Positions 1-10,746 are shown, counted from the stretch's first letter. The stretch is DNA of 64,000 nucleotides from Lactococcus paracarnosus (GCF_006770285.1 NZ_CP017195.1:558001-622000), one strand, 5' to 3'. Notes: a model not told the origin generated them from the sequence alone. A program made the numbers and translations.

Positions 1-2
1 AT

Positions 3-962
3 ATGGATGAAGAAAATAAAGCATCGACTAAGGCATCTTTTGATACTAAAGTTAAAGTAGTAGGGACTTATCAGGTACTTGAAACTGTTCAAAAGAAATC
101 AGGTAAATCGGATAAAGCAGATAATGGGTCGGTTGTGCATGCAGCAACAATTGGCAGCGGTGGCGGTGATCAAGATATGCTAGATTTTGCGACCTATAAT
201 ACGATCTATATGCCAAATAAAGCAGTTCATATCATCAATCAAGGCTACATGAAGTATCTGATGGAGAAAAGTCCTGAGTTATTTACTGGTATGAGTGAAA
301 AGGATTTAAAAGAAGCTAGTGAATCACGGTACACACCACTCTATCAACTCAAGTCAATCGATGATTTAGATAAATTCAAGGCGGATACCAAACCCCTATT
401 GCCAAAGCCTTATACTATCATGGCATCAACAGATGAATTTGATAAAATTGCAGGACAATTCAACAAATTATCTAAAATTGCTAAAGCAGTCATCGTTGCA
501 GCCATTAGTTTATCGATTATCTTGATTCTCTTAGTCATCTTACTCTTTATGCGCGATCGAAAAAGAGAGTTGGGTATTTATCTGTCACTAGGCGATAAAA
601 AATCTACAATTATTTTACAAATTATGGTAGAAGTGTTGACTGTTGCGATTGTCGCACTAGTTATTTCATTAGTGTCAGGTAAATTCCTAGGTGGATTCGC
701 ATCGGAAGCTTTCCTAAGCTCAAGCAGTAGTCAAGAAGCTACTAATGGCATGATGGGTGGCAACATGATGTCTACTTCATCACTATTTGGTAGTGGTACA
801 CCTATAAATGCTAAGGCCATTTTAGAAAATTATACTGTATCCTTCACGCCATTTTATATCGTGACCTACCTACTAGCTGGCTTAGGTACAGTAATAGTTT
901 CTGTCCTTCTCTCAACGCTTTATATCTTCAAATTAAAGCCTAAGAAAATTTTATTGGGGTAA
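3..962 (+). CDS. ABC transporter permease, FtsX-like, 3' part
   Basis: C-terminal part of an FtsX/MacB-type permease; the gene runs off the left edge because the frame is open to base 1. About 155 extracytoplasmic residues come first. Membrane segments follow at about residues 162-183, 205-228 and 283-310, with a basic loop (RDRKRELGIYLSLG) after the first, as is usual where these permeases contact the ATPase. A Ser/Met/Gly-rich stretch at about 237-265 lies in the outer loop. The ATPase gene starts 6 bp after the stop, so the two form one operon. The family exports peptides or lipids or works mechanically on envelope proteins; the substrate cannot be told from the sequence. Confidence 0.85.
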   Translation: MDEENKASTKASFDTKVKVVGTYQVLETVQKKSGKSDKADNGSVVHAATIGSGGGDQDMLDFATYNTIYMPNKAVHIINQGYMKYLMEKSPELFTGMSEKDLKEASESRYTPLYQLKSIDDLDKFKADTKPLLPKPYTIMASTDEFDKIAGQFNKLSKIAKAVIVAAISLSIILILLVILLFMRDRKRELGIYLSLGDKKSTIILQIMVEVLTVAIVALVISLVSGKFLGGFASEAFLSSSSSQEATNGMMGGNMMSTSSLFGSGTPINAKAILENYTVSFTPFYIVTYLLAGLGTVIVSVLLSTLYIFKLKPKKILLG

Positions 963-968
963 ATAACG

Positions 969-1643
969 ATGTCAATTATCGAAACAAAAAAATTAGCTTA
1001 CTACTATCAAGACGGTGATATGCAGCGTTATATCTTACGTGATATTTCTGTTAGCTTTGAAAAAGGCAAGATTTACACGATCGTTGGGGAGTCTGGTTCT
1101 GGTAAAACAACATTACTAGCGATGATTGCGGGACTAGATGGGGCCAAAGACGGACAAGTGCTCTTTGAAGGAAAAGATATCAAAGAAATCGGTTTGGACA
1201 AATACCGACGAAATAAGGTATCTATTATCTTTCAAAACAATAATCTGGTGCCTTATTTAACTGCAGTAGAAAATGTATTAGTTGCCATGGACATCACAGA
1301 TAACCCCTTACCGAGTGATAAAAAAGTGATTGCCTATAATTTACTAGATTATATTGGGATTACCCATGATAAAGCTGATCGATTAGTTAGCGGCTTATCA
1401 GGAGGGGAACAACAGAGAATTGTCATTGCTCGAGCTTTAGCAACCAATAGTGATGTTATCCTAGCAGATGAACCAACAGGAAGCCTAGATGAAGCGCGTG
1501 AAAGTGAGATTGTTGCTATCTTTCAACGCTTAGCGCATGAAGATGGCAAAGCAGTTATCATGGTGACACACTCACAAGAAGTTGCAGCGAAATCTGATGT
1601 CACTTACCGGCTTAAAAAAGGTAATTTAAGACAGGAGGATTAA
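969..1643 (+). CDS. ABC transporter ATP-binding protein (MacB/LolD type)
   Basis: A single 224-residue nucleotide-binding domain. Walker A is GESGSGKTT at about residue 40, the ABC signature is LSGGEQQR and Walker B is [12 protein letters not shown], followed by the H-loop VMVTHS. All catalytic residues are present. This is the cytoplasmic motor for the FtsX-like permease just upstream, and it belongs to the family that pairs with MacB/FtsX permeases rather than with importers. The stop is 3 bp before the next gene, and the ribosome binding site of that gene (AGGAGG) lies inside this one, suggesting coupled translation. Confidence 0.9.
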   Translation: MSIIETKKLAYYYQDGDMQRYILRDISVSFEKGKIYTIVGESGSGKTTLLAMIAGLDGAKDGQVLFEGKDIKEIGLDKYRRNKVSIIFQNNNLVPYLTAVENVLVAMDITDNPLPSDKKVIAYNLLDYIGITHDKADRLVSGLSGGEQQRIVIARALATNSDVILADEPTGSLDEARESEIVAIFQRLAHEDGKAVIMVTHSQEVAAKSDVTYRLKKGNLRQED

Positions 1644-1646
1644 TGT

Positions 1647-3119
1647 ATGAGTGATTTTTTATCAAATTTTTCAAATGGTAAGTATCAACCAGAAGCTGCT
1701 AAAGATCCTTTGGAAAATGGCGCAACTAGTCAAGTATCAGATACGGATCAAGATAAGGTAATACCTGATGAGGTGACGCAAAAGCAAGGGAATCCTGAGG
1801 AGATGCCTTGCGCAAAGCCTAATCAAACCAGGAGCGAAGGGGGTATGAAAAACGATAGAGGCATAACAAAGTCATTTGATTCACGCACAGATAAGAACGA
1901 GAAACTTGTTGACCAGATCCAAGAACCTAGTACTTCCCAGCCCGTTCTTAAAGATAGTCTCCTAGTTAAAGATCAATTATTTGCTAAAAAAAGGCAGATG
2001 AAGCGATTCATAATCGGTGGGGCAAGTTGTTTGGTAGTAGCTAGTATTTGTTTATTTTACTATAAGCAGACGCATGTAACCTTACCAGATTTCACAAATA
2101 AGCCAGTGAGTAAAGCCCAATCATGGGCAGATGACAATCAAGTAAAATTAGAGATTGATCGGGTGTATAAACTGGATAAGAAAGTCAATACGATCATTAA
2201 ACAGGCAGATAAAAACAAATCAATTGCTAAGAAAAAAGGCACCAAGCTGATAGTCAGTCTGGGAGCGGATCCGAAGGTCAAAATCAAACTACCAGATTTT
2301 TCAACACGATCAGTTGACCAAGCCCGTGACTTTATCAAGAAAAATAAACTGGAAAATACAGTGATAGAGATGGGGTATTCAGATACAGTCGCAAAAGGGG
2401 GCTATTTAAAGCAAGTTTTTGCTAATGCCTCCCTAACTTCTGACAACTTTAAGCGAGAAGATAATTTAACGCTTCACTATTCAAAAGGTAAAGAGCCGAT
2501 CACTAAAAACATTGTTGTACCAGATTTTTCTAGTCAGACTAAAGATCAGATTAATAGTTGGAGCAAAGATAAAGGTGTTAAGGTTGAAATTCAAGAGGAA
2601 GCTAGCAATACGATAGAGGTAGGTAAGGTCATCTCTCAGTCAGTCGGTAAGTTGGAAAAAATATCGAAAGCGGATACTATCATCATCAAATTATCTGCTG
2701 GTAAACCGATTTTGGTCCCTGATTATGCCAAATTTACTTTTGAGGAGGCAAGTGGTGCTCCAAAAGAGTTACCAGTTCTTGCCAAGCAAGTTTATAGTGA
2801 TAGGGTACCTTATGGCGATTTTATCGGTCAGTCTGTTGCTGCGGGCACCCAATATTTTATCAAAGATACGATACCAGATATAACAGCAACTTATTCACTT
2901 GGCCGTGTCTATATGAAAGATTTATCTGGTCAAACAGAAGGCGACTTGCAAAGTGCTTTTCATAATGACTATACCTCTAAAGGGGCTAATATTACCTATC
3001 AAATTCAGTATATCAACAGTAGCGAGACCAAGGGGACAGTCGTTGCACAAAGCGTCCTAAATGAATTTGTACCACTTACATTTACGGTTGCAATTGGGAT
3101 TAGTACAGGTAATGAATAA
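1647..3119 (+). CDS. Membrane-anchored PASTA-repeat protein without kinase domain
   Basis: The 490-residue protein has an acidic, disordered N-terminal part (1-115), a KKRQMKR stop-transfer cluster and one membrane helix at about 121-139. About 350 outer residues form roughly five PASTA-like repeats, with recurring starts such as LPDFTNK, LPDFSTR, VPDFSSQ and VPDYAKF. PASTA domains are known to bind muropeptides or lipid II in PknB-type kinases and PBP2x. Here the repeats are linked to a membrane helix with no catalytic domain. It is co-transcribed with an FtsX-like ABC system, so a role in cell-wall sensing or in guiding that transporter is likely but inferred. Start chosen by AGGAGG at 1633-1638. 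Confidence 0.75.
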   Translation: MSDFLSNFSNGKYQPEAAKDPLENGATSQVSDTDQDKVIPDEVTQKQGNPEEMPCAKPNQTRSEGGMKNDRGITKSFDSRTDKNEKLVDQIQEPSTSQPVLKDSLLVKDQLFAKKRQMKRFIIGGASCLVVASICLFYYKQTHVTLPDFTNKPVSKAQSWADDNQVKLEIDRVYKLDKKVNTIIKQADKNKSIAKKKGTKLIVSLGADPKVKIKLPDFSTRSVDQARDFIKKNKLENTVIEMGYSDTVAKGGYLKQVFANASLTSDNFKREDNLTLHYSKGKEPITKNIVVPDFSSQTKDQINSWSKDKGVKVEIQEEASNTIEVGKVISQSVGKLEKISKADTIIIKLSAGKPILVPDYAKFTFEEASGAPKELPVLAKQVYSDRVPYGDFIGQSVAAGTQYFIKDTIPDITATYSLGRVYMKDLSGQTEGDLQSAFHNDYTSKGANITYQIQYINSSETKGTVVAQSVLNEFVPLTFTVAIGISTGNE

Positions 3120-3130
3120 GGTAGTTATCA

Positions 3131-3161
3131 TTAAAAGATAGTCGACTAGACTGTCTTTTAA
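3131..3161 (+). terminator. Terminator hairpin after the PASTA gene
   Basis: A 13-bp stem (TTAAAAGATAGTC with GACTGTCTTTTAA, one G-U pair) with a 5-base loop. The T-rich 3' arm serves as the U-tract. It lies 12 bp after the PASTA gene stop. Confidence 0.7.
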
Positions 3162-3222
3162 AATGGATTCGGTTAATATAGCGAGTTGTTGACAGTCATG
3201 GGACAAATTATTGAGTAAATCC

Positions 3223-3251
3223 TTGAAAAAACTCGTAAAAAGCGGTAGAAT
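3223..3251 (+). promoter_or_regulatory. Promoter of pgi
   Basis: TTGAAA, 17 bp spacer, TAGAAT. The predicted start near 3258 leaves a leader of about 105 nt. The leader carries two small perfect hairpins (TAGCGC/GCGCTA at 3305-3320 and GTGTG/CACAC at 3330-3344) before the AAGGAG ribosome site. Confidence 0.65.
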
Positions 3252-3362
3252 AAGTCAGATTGATTTTTTAGTGAAAACGATATCACTGATCTAAAAAATT
3301 AAGTTAGCGCATAGGCGCTATTAAATAGGGTGTGTAGCCCACACAACTAATAAGGAGAAACG

Positions 3363-4709
3363 ATGTCACATATAAAATTTGATTACAAAACTGCTTTAAC
3401 TTTTGTTGCGCAGCACGAATTTGATTATTTACAACCAGCAGTTACTGCTTTTGATGCAGCCCTACGTGAAGGAACTGGTCAGGGAGCTGACTTTACTGGT
3501 TGGATTGATCTACCAAAAGACTATGACAAAGCAGAATTTGATCGTATTCTTAAATCAGCAGAAAAAATCAAATCTGATAGTGAAGTTTTGATCGTCATCG
3601 GTATTGGCGGCTCTTACTTAGGTGCTAAGGCTGCGATTGATTTCTTGAACAGTTCATTTGTTAACCTTGAGACAAAAGAAAAACGTCAAGCACCACAAAT
3701 TGTGTATGCAGGTAACTCAATTTCGTCTACTTACTTGTCACAATTAGTTGAATATGTTGCTGATAAAGATTTCTCTGTCAACGTCATTTCAAAATCTGGA
3801 ACAACGACTGAGCCAGCGATCGCTTTCCGTGTTTTCAAAGAAATGTTGATCAAAAAATATGGCACAGAAGAAGCAAATGGCCGTATTTACGCAACAACTG
3901 ATAAAGCCAAAGGTGCTGTTAAAGTTCAAGCTGATGCTGAAGGTTGGGAATCATTTGTTGTGCCTGATGCTGTTGGTGGTCGTTTTACAGTCTTGACACC
4001 AGTTGGCTTGCTACCTATCGCAGCAAGTGGCGCAGATATTCAAGCTTTAATGGATGGTGCAGCAGCAGCGCGTGAAGCCTACAGTACAGCAGACTTGAAA
4101 GAGAACGAAGCTTACCAATATGCAGTACTTCGTAATATCCTTTTCCGTAAAGGTAAAACAATCGAGATTTTAGCAAACTATGAACCATCACTTCAATACT
4201 TTGGTGAGTGGTGGAAACAGTTAGCAGGCGAATCTGAAGGGAAAGACTATAAAGGTATCTACCCAACATCAGCTAACTTCTCAACTGATTTACACTCTAT
4301 CGGTCAATCTATCCAAGAAGGTAGCCGTAACCTTTTTGAAACAGTCATCAAAGTTGAAGAACCAAAATTGAACATCAATATCCCTGCTGAAGCAGAAGAT
4401 TTAGATGGCCTTGGCTACCTTGAAGGTAAAGATGTTGACTACGTCAATACAAAAGCTTTCCAAGGTGTCTTGCTTGCTCATACCGATGGCGGTGTGCCAA
4501 ACTCAGTGATCACAATCAAGAAACAAGATGAGTTCACGCTTGGTTACCTCATCTACTTCTTTGAAATTGCAATTGGCTTATCTGGCTACTTAAACGGGGT
4601 TAACCCATTTGACCAACCAGGTGTTGAAGCCTACAAGAAAAATATGTTCGCTTTACTTGGGAAACCAGGTTTTGAAGCCCTCAGTGCTGAATTGAACAAA
4701 CGTCTATAA
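3363..4709 (+). CDS. pgi: Glucose-6-phosphate isomerase
   Basis: Interconverts glucose 6-phosphate and fructose 6-phosphate in glycolysis; cytoplasmic. The 448-residue length is the normal size of the short Gram-positive enzyme. Visible motifs include the sugar-phosphate binding stretches [11 protein letters not shown] and [10 protein letters not shown], the PGI signature [14 protein letters not shown], the catalytic glutamate in AGESEGKD, and HSIGQ with the active-site histidine. The C-terminal [12 protein letters not shown] holds the catalytic lysine. It is a single-gene unit between terminators with a strong TAAGGAG ribosome site 5 bp before ATG. No anomalies. Confidence 0.97.
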   Translation: MSHIKFDYKTALTFVAQHEFDYLQPAVTAFDAALREGTGQGADFTGWIDLPKDYDKAEFDRILKSAEKIKSDSEVLIVIGIGGSYLGAKAAIDFLNSSFVNLETKEKRQAPQIVYAGNSISSTYLSQLVEYVADKDFSVNVISKSGTTTEPAIAFRVFKEMLIKKYGTEEANGRIYATTDKAKGAVKVQADAEGWESFVVPDAVGGRFTVLTPVGLLPIAASGADIQALMDGAAAAREAYSTADLKENEAYQYAVLRNILFRKGKTIEILANYEPSLQYFGEWWKQLAGESEGKDYKGIYPTSANFSTDLHSIGQSIQEGSRNLFETVIKVEEPKLNINIPAEAEDLDGLGYLEGKDVDYVNTKAFQGVLLAHTDGGVPNSVITIKKQDEFTLGYLIYFFEIAIGLSGYLNGVNPFDQPGVEAYKKNMFALLGKPGFEALSAELNKRL

Positions 4710-4729
4710 ATCCCATCGTTAAAAAATGT

Positions 4730-4761
4730 AAGTCGTCTGAGTGTATACTCAGGCGATTTTA
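4730..4761 (+). terminator. pgi terminator overlapping the tpx promoter
   Basis: Stem GTCGTCTGAGT / ACTCAGGCGAT (one G-U pair) with loop GTAT, then TTTT. The T-run merges into TATAAT at 4760-4765, which fits the -10 box of tpx, so terminator and promoter are packed together. No clear -35 is seen. Confidence 0.65.
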
Positions 4762-4798
4762 TAATACAATGAAGAAAAAAGAATTGGAGACATACAAC

Positions 4799-5278
4799 AT
4801 GATTATTACGAGACATGGTGACGTTTTTGCAGAGATTAACCCACTGACAACAGGTCAAGCGCCAGATTTTACATTAACTGATCTGAATCAAAATCCAGTG
4901 ACCTTATCTAAATTGACAGATCCGATTATCATCAGTGTATTTCCTGATATTAATACTAGTGTTTGTGCCTTACAAACCAAGCACTTTAATGTGGCTGCAG
5001 CGGCTAATCAGGCAATCTCTTTTCTATCCATTTCAAATAATACAGCCAAAGAGCAGGCCAATTGGTGTGCTGCTGAGGGTGTAGATATGACGATTTTATC
5101 TGATGAAAAAAATGTGTTTGGTGAGCTTTATGGCTTGGTGCTAACTGAGGCTAACCTATTGGCACGTAGTGTTTATGTGATCAAAGATGGACAGATTATC
5201 TATTCTGAAATTTTGAGTGAAATGACCAATGAACCAAATTATGATAAAGCGCTTGAGGTTGCAAACTCAGCGATTTAA
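4799..5278 (+). CDS. tpx: Thiol peroxidase (atypical 2-Cys peroxiredoxin)
   Basis: Reduces hydroperoxides in the cytoplasm using thioredoxin. The peroxidatic cysteine is in NTSVCALQT and the resolving cysteine in NWCAAEGVD, the arrangement that defines Tpx within the peroxiredoxins. The start is set at 4799 (MIITRHGDVF, 159 residues) because TTGGAG lies 9 bp upstream. A further in-frame ATG at 4769 sits right next to the -10 box and is unlikely to be used. Single gene between two hairpin terminators. Confidence 0.92.
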   Translation: MIITRHGDVFAEINPLTTGQAPDFTLTDLNQNPVTLSKLTDPIIISVFPDINTSVCALQTKHFNVAAAANQAISFLSISNNTAKEQANWCAAEGVDMTILSDEKNVFGELYGLVLTEANLLARSVYVIKDGQIIYSEILSEMTNEPNYDKALEVANSAI

Positions 5279-5283
5279 TGAAG

Positions 5284-5312
5284 AAAGTGAGCTAACTATG
5301 CTCGCTTTTTAT
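5284..5312 (+). terminator. tpx terminator
   Basis: AAAGTGAGC / GCTCGCTTT stem (one G-U pair), 7-base loop, then a T-run. Confidence 0.75.
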
Positions 5313-5350
5313 CTTGCTTAAGTTTAAGAGATGCTGGTTTAAAGACATAA

Positions 5351-5377
5351 AAAAAACCTGAGCAATCTCAGGATTTT
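5351..5377 (-). terminator. Terminator of the CDF exporter gene
   Basis: Read on the minus strand: CCTGAG / CTCAGG stem with a 4-base loop followed by a run of T. The stem overlaps the stop codon of the CDF gene, so coding and termination share bases. Confidence 0.7.
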
Positions 5378-6564
5378 TGGGTCAACTGGCGGGCTTCACA
5401 ATACCATTGTGTGCGTCTACGCCAAATGCTGGTAACAGCAAAGGTTTGATCATGCTCGAAATAATGATAGCTCACAACAATCGTTTTCTTTGAAATGCGA
5501 TCAGGTTTGTAGTCAGCAATTGCCAAATGATCGTGCTGTTCTAGCCCCTTTTGTGCTTTATCGATCACTGAGCCGTCTGCTCGTATCTCGGTAAACGTCT
5601 CAGCCAGTAAACTCGGATTGCGATTGTTTAGGACTTGTTCCTCTAAGCCGAGTATGACGAGGGCAATCGATGCATCACGTTCTTCATCAGCTAGAATCGC
5701 TGGTTCGACGTGTACATCAATGTCAAATACATCATACTTTTCTTTTAAGGTTTCTTCGATATCTTCAGTGGCTGCATGACTTTCGAATACAGATAAATCT
5801 GGAGACATTTCGACAACCACATCAAGGAAGATGTTACTGCCATAGGTTCTACCACGGATGAATTTGACAGCTGATACTTTTGGAATTTCAGAAATTTCCT
5901 TTGTATAGAGATCTATTTTTTCTTCATCAAAACCATCTGATAGGCTAAAAACAGATTCAGCAAAAATATCGTAAGCAGTTTTAAAGATAAAAATCGTAAT
6001 CACGATTGCCATCAAGCGGTCGATAAAGGTTAAGTTAAAACTTGCTGCGAAAATCGCGATAGAAGTTGCAATAGAAGATACGGCATCAGATAAATTATCT
6101 TTTGCGGCACTCATCAGGCCAGAACTTTTTGATTTCGTTGCAAGGTTGCGATTATAGAGGTAGATGGCAAACATAACGATTGCTGAACCAATCCCAACAA
6201 AAGAACCCATAAAGTCCACGGATGTCTGTGTGTTACTGATAATGGCTGTTACCGTATCCTTAAGGACAAAGAAGCCAACGACGAACATGATAAAACTTGT
6301 TACTAGAGAAGCGACAGATTCGACTTTCCAATGACCATAAGTATGGTCATCATCAGCAGGTCTGCGGGCAATTTTAAGGCCGATTAAGACTGCGACATTA
6401 CCTAAAATATCGGTTATATTATTAAACCCATCGGCACGTAGACTCTCCGAATGGGTCATATTTGCAACAGTAAGCTTGATGATTGAGAGAATGACATAGG
6501 CCCATATACTTAGGAGTGCACCACGTTCTGCTAGTTTTAAATCTTGATAGCGTGAATTATTCAT
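5368..6564 (-). CDS. Cation diffusion facilitator exporter, MntE-like
   Basis: A 398-residue CDF-family metal/proton antiporter of the plasma membrane. The N-terminal half has six predicted membrane helices with the metal-site motifs DGFNNITD and HTYGHWK; a cytoplasmic domain follows (about 215-398). The start region LAERGALLSIWAYVILS and the ADGFNN motif resemble the streptococcal manganese exporter MntE, making Mn(II) export the best guess; Zn or Fe cannot be excluded. The C-terminal domain is longer than in the minimal CDF proteins. It is a single gene facing tpx, so it may belong to metal/oxidative-stress defence, but co-regulation is not visible. Confidence 0.85.
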   Translation of the reverse strand: MNNSRYQDLKLAERGALLSIWAYVILSIIKLTVANMTHSESLRADGFNNITDILGNVAVLIGLKIARRPADDDHTYGHWKVESVASLVTSFIMFVVGFFVLKDTVTAIISNTQTSVDFMGSFVGIGSAIVMFAIYLYNRNLATKSKSSGLMSAAKDNLSDAVSSIATSIAIFAASFNLTFIDRLMAIVITIFIFKTAYDIFAESVFSLSDGFDEEKIDLYTKEISEIPKVSAVKFIRGRTYGSNIFLDVVVEMSPDLSVFESHAATEDIEETLKEKYDVFDIDVHVEPAILADEERDASIALVILGLEEQVLNNRNPSLLAETFTEIRADGSVIDKAQKGLEQHDHLAIADYKPDRISKKTIVVSYHYFEHDQTFAVTSIWRRRTQWYCEARQLTQKS

Positions 6565-6841
6565 ACTCTTAGTATAACAAATTTTTCATCGCTTTCAGAC
6601 TTTAGGAGCCGAAAAAAATAAATAGTATGATAAAATGAAAGGGGTCTTTGCTTAACGCTTATTAAACTTGTGATTGCAAATTTAAGGTTATTGACAACGA
6701 TTGATCATTATTGCGAGCTACTAAAGCGACGCATTAAAGAGCTATTAATCTAAGCTTAATTGCGCAAAGGTTAATAGCCCTAATTTATTTTAAGAAAAAA
6801 GAGATAGACGCTATTAGTGATAAAATAGACGGGTATCTATC

Positions 6842-8563
6842 GTGAAAGGAAACAACATGCTATTTAATGCAATCAAGCAATACAAATTCTGGGCTTTGGG
6901 CTCACTTGCCATGGTTATCATCGTCGTCGCAACATCATTATGGCAACCACAAATTCTGACATTAGTCCTTGAGGCCGTGTCTAAAAACGATAAAGAGAAG
7001 ATAGCGGGTTATGGGGTACAACTCCTCATTATTGCTGGTATCGGTCTTATCGCTGGTGTGATTAATACCATCTTTGCTGCAAAAATTGCGCAAGGGGTAT
7101 CAGCTGATTTACGGGAGCAAACGTTCCGTAAGATTCAAAGCTTTTCATATGCGAATATCGAGCAGTTCAATGCGGGTAATTTAGTTGTCCGGATGACAAA
7201 TGACGTCAATCAAGTTATGAACTTGATTATGATTCTCTTTCAAATCTTATTACGCGTGCCACTTTTGTTCATCGGTGCATTTGTTTTAGCGATTCACACA
7301 CTACCAAAATTATGGTGGATCATCGTTGTCTTAGTTGTTGTGATTGTCTTAATCACAGCAGTAGCTATGGGTAGCATGGGCAAACACTTTGGTGCCTTCC
7401 AAAAACTAATGGATAAGTTAAATGGAATTGCAAAAGAAAATCTTCGTGGCACACGTGTCGTCAAATCCTTTGTACAAGAAAAAGAACAGGCTGCCAAGTT
7501 TGATGCCAACTCTGACGAGCTTTTAGGTCATAACTTAGTTGTCAGCTACATTTTCTCTGTCATGATTCCAGCCTTTACATTTGCGGCTTACATTGCGATT
7601 TTTGTTGCTATCTGGTTTGTATCGACCTATGTTGAAAAAGCACCAAAGGATTTAGCAAGTATCGCCTCATTTATGACCTACATGATGCAAATTATGTTTG
7701 CTATCATCATGGGTGGTATGATGTCGATGATGGCATCGCGTGCCTTCATCTCTCTGAAACGGATTGGCGAAGTCATCCATACAGAACCAGCTATGTACTT
7801 CAAAGATACTGATGATATCGATTTGAGCGGGGATCTTGAATTTGATAAGGTGAGTTTCTCTTACCCATCAGATGATGAGTTGACACTTGAAAATATATCT
7901 TTTAGTATCAAAGCTGGTGAAATGGTCGGTGTCGTTGGTGCAACGGGTGCTGGTAAATCAACCTTAGCACAACTAATCCCTCGATTATTTGATCCAACAG
8001 CGGGTACAATTAAAATCGGTGGTCACGATCTGCGTGAGATTAACCGCCATAATTTACGTCAGACAGTCTCTATCGTCTTACAGCGTGCTATTTTATTTTC
8101 AGGTACTGTCGGACAGAATCTCAAGCATGGTAAAGCAGATGCAACAGAGGCCGACATGACACGTGCCAGTGCAATCTCACAGGCACGTGAGTTTATAGAA
8201 AAAATGTCAGATGTTTTTGAGAGCCCTGTTGAAGAACGTGGGACAAACTTTTCAGGTGGTCAGAAACAACGCCTATCGATCGCACGAGGTGTCATCGGAG
8301 ATCCTAAGATTTTGATTTTAGATGACTCAACGTCGGCACTTGATGCCAAATCTGAGAAACTCGTTCAGCAAGCCTTAGCAGGGGAACTTGCCAATACAAC
8401 CAAGATTATTATTGCCCAAAAAATATCATCAGTCGTACATGCAGATAAAATCTTAGTCTTAGACGCTGGTAAATTAATCGGGGTCGGGACACATAAAGAA
8501 CTTGTTGATAACAATGATACTTATCGTGAAATCTACAATACACAGAAAGGAAGTGAGGATTAA
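6842..8563 (+). CDS. lmrC: Heterodimeric ABC multidrug exporter subunit, LmrC-like
   Basis: A half-transporter of 573 residues: six membrane helices (about 15-310), then a nucleotide-binding domain with Walker [10 protein letters not shown] and signature NFSGGQKQR. Walker B ends [12 protein letters not shown], so the catalytic glutamate is replaced by aspartate, and the H-loop reads IIAQKIS with Gln instead of His. These losses are typical of the LmrC/YheI half, which forms one degenerate ATP site with its partner. GTG at 6842 is the start shown; the in-frame ATG at 6857 (MLFNAIKQ, preceded by GAAAGGAAAC) is the more likely real start. The stop overlaps the next start. Confidence 0.88.
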   Translation: MKGNNMLFNAIKQYKFWALGSLAMVIIVVATSLWQPQILTLVLEAVSKNDKEKIAGYGVQLLIIAGIGLIAGVINTIFAAKIAQGVSADLREQTFRKIQSFSYANIEQFNAGNLVVRMTNDVNQVMNLIMILFQILLRVPLLFIGAFVLAIHTLPKLWWIIVVLVVVIVLITAVAMGSMGKHFGAFQKLMDKLNGIAKENLRGTRVVKSFVQEKEQAAKFDANSDELLGHNLVVSYIFSVMIPAFTFAAYIAIFVAIWFVSTYVEKAPKDLASIASFMTYMMQIMFAIIMGGMMSMMASRAFISLKRIGEVIHTEPAMYFKDTDDIDLSGDLEFDKVSFSYPSDDELTLENISFSIKAGEMVGVVGATGAGKSTLAQLIPRLFDPTAGTIKIGGHDLREINRHNLRQTVSIVLQRAILFSGTVGQNLKHGKADATEADMTRASAISQAREFIEKMSDVFESPVEERGTNFSGGQKQRLSIARGVIGDPKILILDDSTSALDAKSEKLVQQALAGELANTTKIIIAQKISSVVHADKILVLDAGKLIGVGTHKELVDNNDTYREIYNTQKGSED

Positions 8564-10467
8564 TGGGAGAATATAGAAAAGCAATCAAATTTTTCTGGAA
8601 TTACTTCAAAAAATTTAAACTATCCTTGCTATTGATTGCTGTCACAGTAATCGTAGCAACTTATCTGCAAGTTAAGGCACCAGTTTATATCGGTAATGCC
8701 TTGACAGAGTTAGTACAATGGGTCACAGACTATTTTAAACACCAAGGTGCTGAAAAAGTAGTCGCCTCTTTTAACGGTCATATTCCAGCCGAATTACCAC
8801 AGGCAATGGTAAGTCAATTGACTAAAAACGGGCTACCTACTGATGTCAGTAAATTAGTAGATTTAGCCAAACATGTGCCAGAAAAAACAGCCTTCTTTCA
8901 TGTCATGTGGCAACTCCTAATCGCCTACGTTTTCATGACAGTTGCTATGTTGATGTATGAGGTACTCTTTGGTCGTATCGTCTCACATTCAACTAACTCT
9001 ATGCGTAAGGGCTTGTTTGGTAAACTTGAGCGTTTGACTGTATCATTCTTTGACCGTCATAAAGATGGTGATATTCTAAGTCGCTTTACATCAGACTTGG
9101 ATAATATCCAAAACTCACTCAACCAATCCCTTGTACAAATTGTTACCCAAGCTGCCATGTTTATCGGTGTCTTAATCATGATGTTCCGTCAAAATGTCAC
9201 CTTGGCATGGGTGACGATTGCCTCAACACCAATTGCCCTGTTACTTGTCATTGTCATCATTCGTCAGGCTAAGAAATACATCGATTTACAACAAGAAGAA
9301 GTTGGGCATCTTAATGCCTACATGGATGAAAAAATCTCAGGTCAAAAAGTGATCATCGTCGAAGGTCTTGAGCAAGATGCAATCAATGGCTTTGTCGAAC
9401 AAAATGATAAAGTGCGTAAAGCAACATTTAAAGGTCAAGTTTATTCTGGTATGCTAATGCCCATGTTAAATGGGATGAGCTTTGTCAATTTGGCTATCGT
9501 CATCTTTGCGGGATCGATGATTGCGTTGAATGATGCATCGATGTCAAATGCTGTAGCGCTTGGCCTAGTCGTGATGTTTGTCCAATATTCACAACAGTAC
9601 TACCAACCACTGATGCAGATTTCATCTTCATTTTCTCAATTACAGATGGCCATCACAGGTGCTCATCGTCTGCAAGAAATGTTTGATGAAAAAGAAGAAG
9701 TGAGACCTGAAAACGGCCTTGTCTTTGATGATATCAAAGAGGGTGTACAGATCGAACACATCGATTTCAGTTATCTACCAGGTAAACCAGTGTTAAATGA
9801 TGTCAGTATTGATGTTAAAAAAGGTCAGATGGTTGCAGTTGTTGGGCCAACAGGGTCAGGTAAAACGACCATTATGAACCTGATGAATCGTTTTTATGAT
9901 GTTGATAGTGGTAGTATTAAATTTGATGGTGTTGATATACGAGAGATGGATCTAGATTCATTACGTCGTGGTGTTGGGATCGTATTGCAGGATTCAGTTT
10001 TATTTAGTGGCACGATTAGAGATAATATCAAATTTGGTTTTGATGCGACGGATGAAGCAGTAATTACCGCTGCCAAGACGACGCATATTCATGAGTTTAT
10101 CGATAGCTTACCGGATAAGTATGACACACTAGTTGATGATGACGAGAGTGTCTTCTCAACGGGTCAAAAACAACAAATTTCAATTGCTCGGACGATTTTG
10201 ACAAATCCTAAGCTGCTCATATTAGATGAAGCAACATCAAATGTTGATACGGTTACGGAAGAACAAATTCAATGGGCCATGGAAGCTGCCATCGCTGGCC
10301 GCACGTCATTTGTTATTGCCCATCGTCTCAAAACGATTCTTAATGCAGATAAAATCGTTGTCTTAAAAGATGGCGTTGTGATCGAAGAAGGCAATCATCA
10401 TGAGTTACTCCAAATACCTGATGGTTTCTATTCTGAACTTTACCACAATCAGTTTGTATTTGAATAA
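8563..10467 (+). CDS. lmrD: Heterodimeric ABC multidrug exporter subunit, LmrD-like
   Basis: A half-transporter of 634 residues. It has an inserted outer loop after the first helix (about 45-120), six membrane helices and a nucleotide-binding domain with Walker [10 protein letters not shown]. Walker B is intact ([12 protein letters not shown]) and so is the H-loop (VIAHRL). Its own signature is altered to FSTGQKQQ. Paired with LmrC it therefore gives one working and one dead ATP site, as known for LmrCD and BmrCD. The start overlaps the LmrC stop (TAATG). Expected role: efflux of drugs or bile salts across the plasma membrane; the natural substrate is unknown. Confidence 0.9.
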   Translation: MGEYRKAIKFFWNYFKKFKLSLLLIAVTVIVATYLQVKAPVYIGNALTELVQWVTDYFKHQGAEKVVASFNGHIPAELPQAMVSQLTKNGLPTDVSKLVDLAKHVPEKTAFFHVMWQLLIAYVFMTVAMLMYEVLFGRIVSHSTNSMRKGLFGKLERLTVSFFDRHKDGDILSRFTSDLDNIQNSLNQSLVQIVTQAAMFIGVLIMMFRQNVTLAWVTIASTPIALLLVIVIIRQAKKYIDLQQEEVGHLNAYMDEKISGQKVIIVEGLEQDAINGFVEQNDKVRKATFKGQVYSGMLMPMLNGMSFVNLAIVIFAGSMIALNDASMSNAVALGLVVMFVQYSQQYYQPLMQISSSFSQLQMAITGAHRLQEMFDEKEEVRPENGLVFDDIKEGVQIEHIDFSYLPGKPVLNDVSIDVKKGQMVAVVGPTGSGKTTIMNLMNRFYDVDSGSIKFDGVDIREMDLDSLRRGVGIVLQDSVLFSGTIRDNIKFGFDATDEAVITAAKTTHIHEFIDSLPDKYDTLVDDDESVFSTGQKQQISIARTILTNPKLLILDEATSNVDTVTEEQIQWAMEAAIAGRTSFVIAHRLKTILNADKIVVLKDGVVIEEGNHHELLQIPDGFYSELYHNQFVFE

Positions 10468-10503
10468 GCAGTATCAGTTTTAAACTAGCTGAGATATAAG
10501 ACT

Positions 10504-10543
10504 AAAAATCGGCAAAGTAAGTCACTTACTTGCCGATTTTTAT
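10504..10543 (+). terminator. lmrCD terminator
   Basis: Long stem AAAATCGGCAAAGTAAGT / ACTTACTTGCCGATTTT with a single bulged A and a minimal loop, ending in T-runs. Confidence 0.8.
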
Positions 10544-10746
10544 TTACTAAACTGGTGCTTTGGCAGTTGAATAGATGACTGTTTTAGGGGAATTAAGCAT
10601 AAGCGACTGATGATATGATAGGATAAACGCTTATGTTTCTAACCTGTTTATTCTCATTTTTGTGCGATATAAGCGTCAAAATAGAAATTTTATGGTAAAA
10701 TGAATAGGCATGAATTTGACATTTAAGAATTGGACTTAAGATAAAT

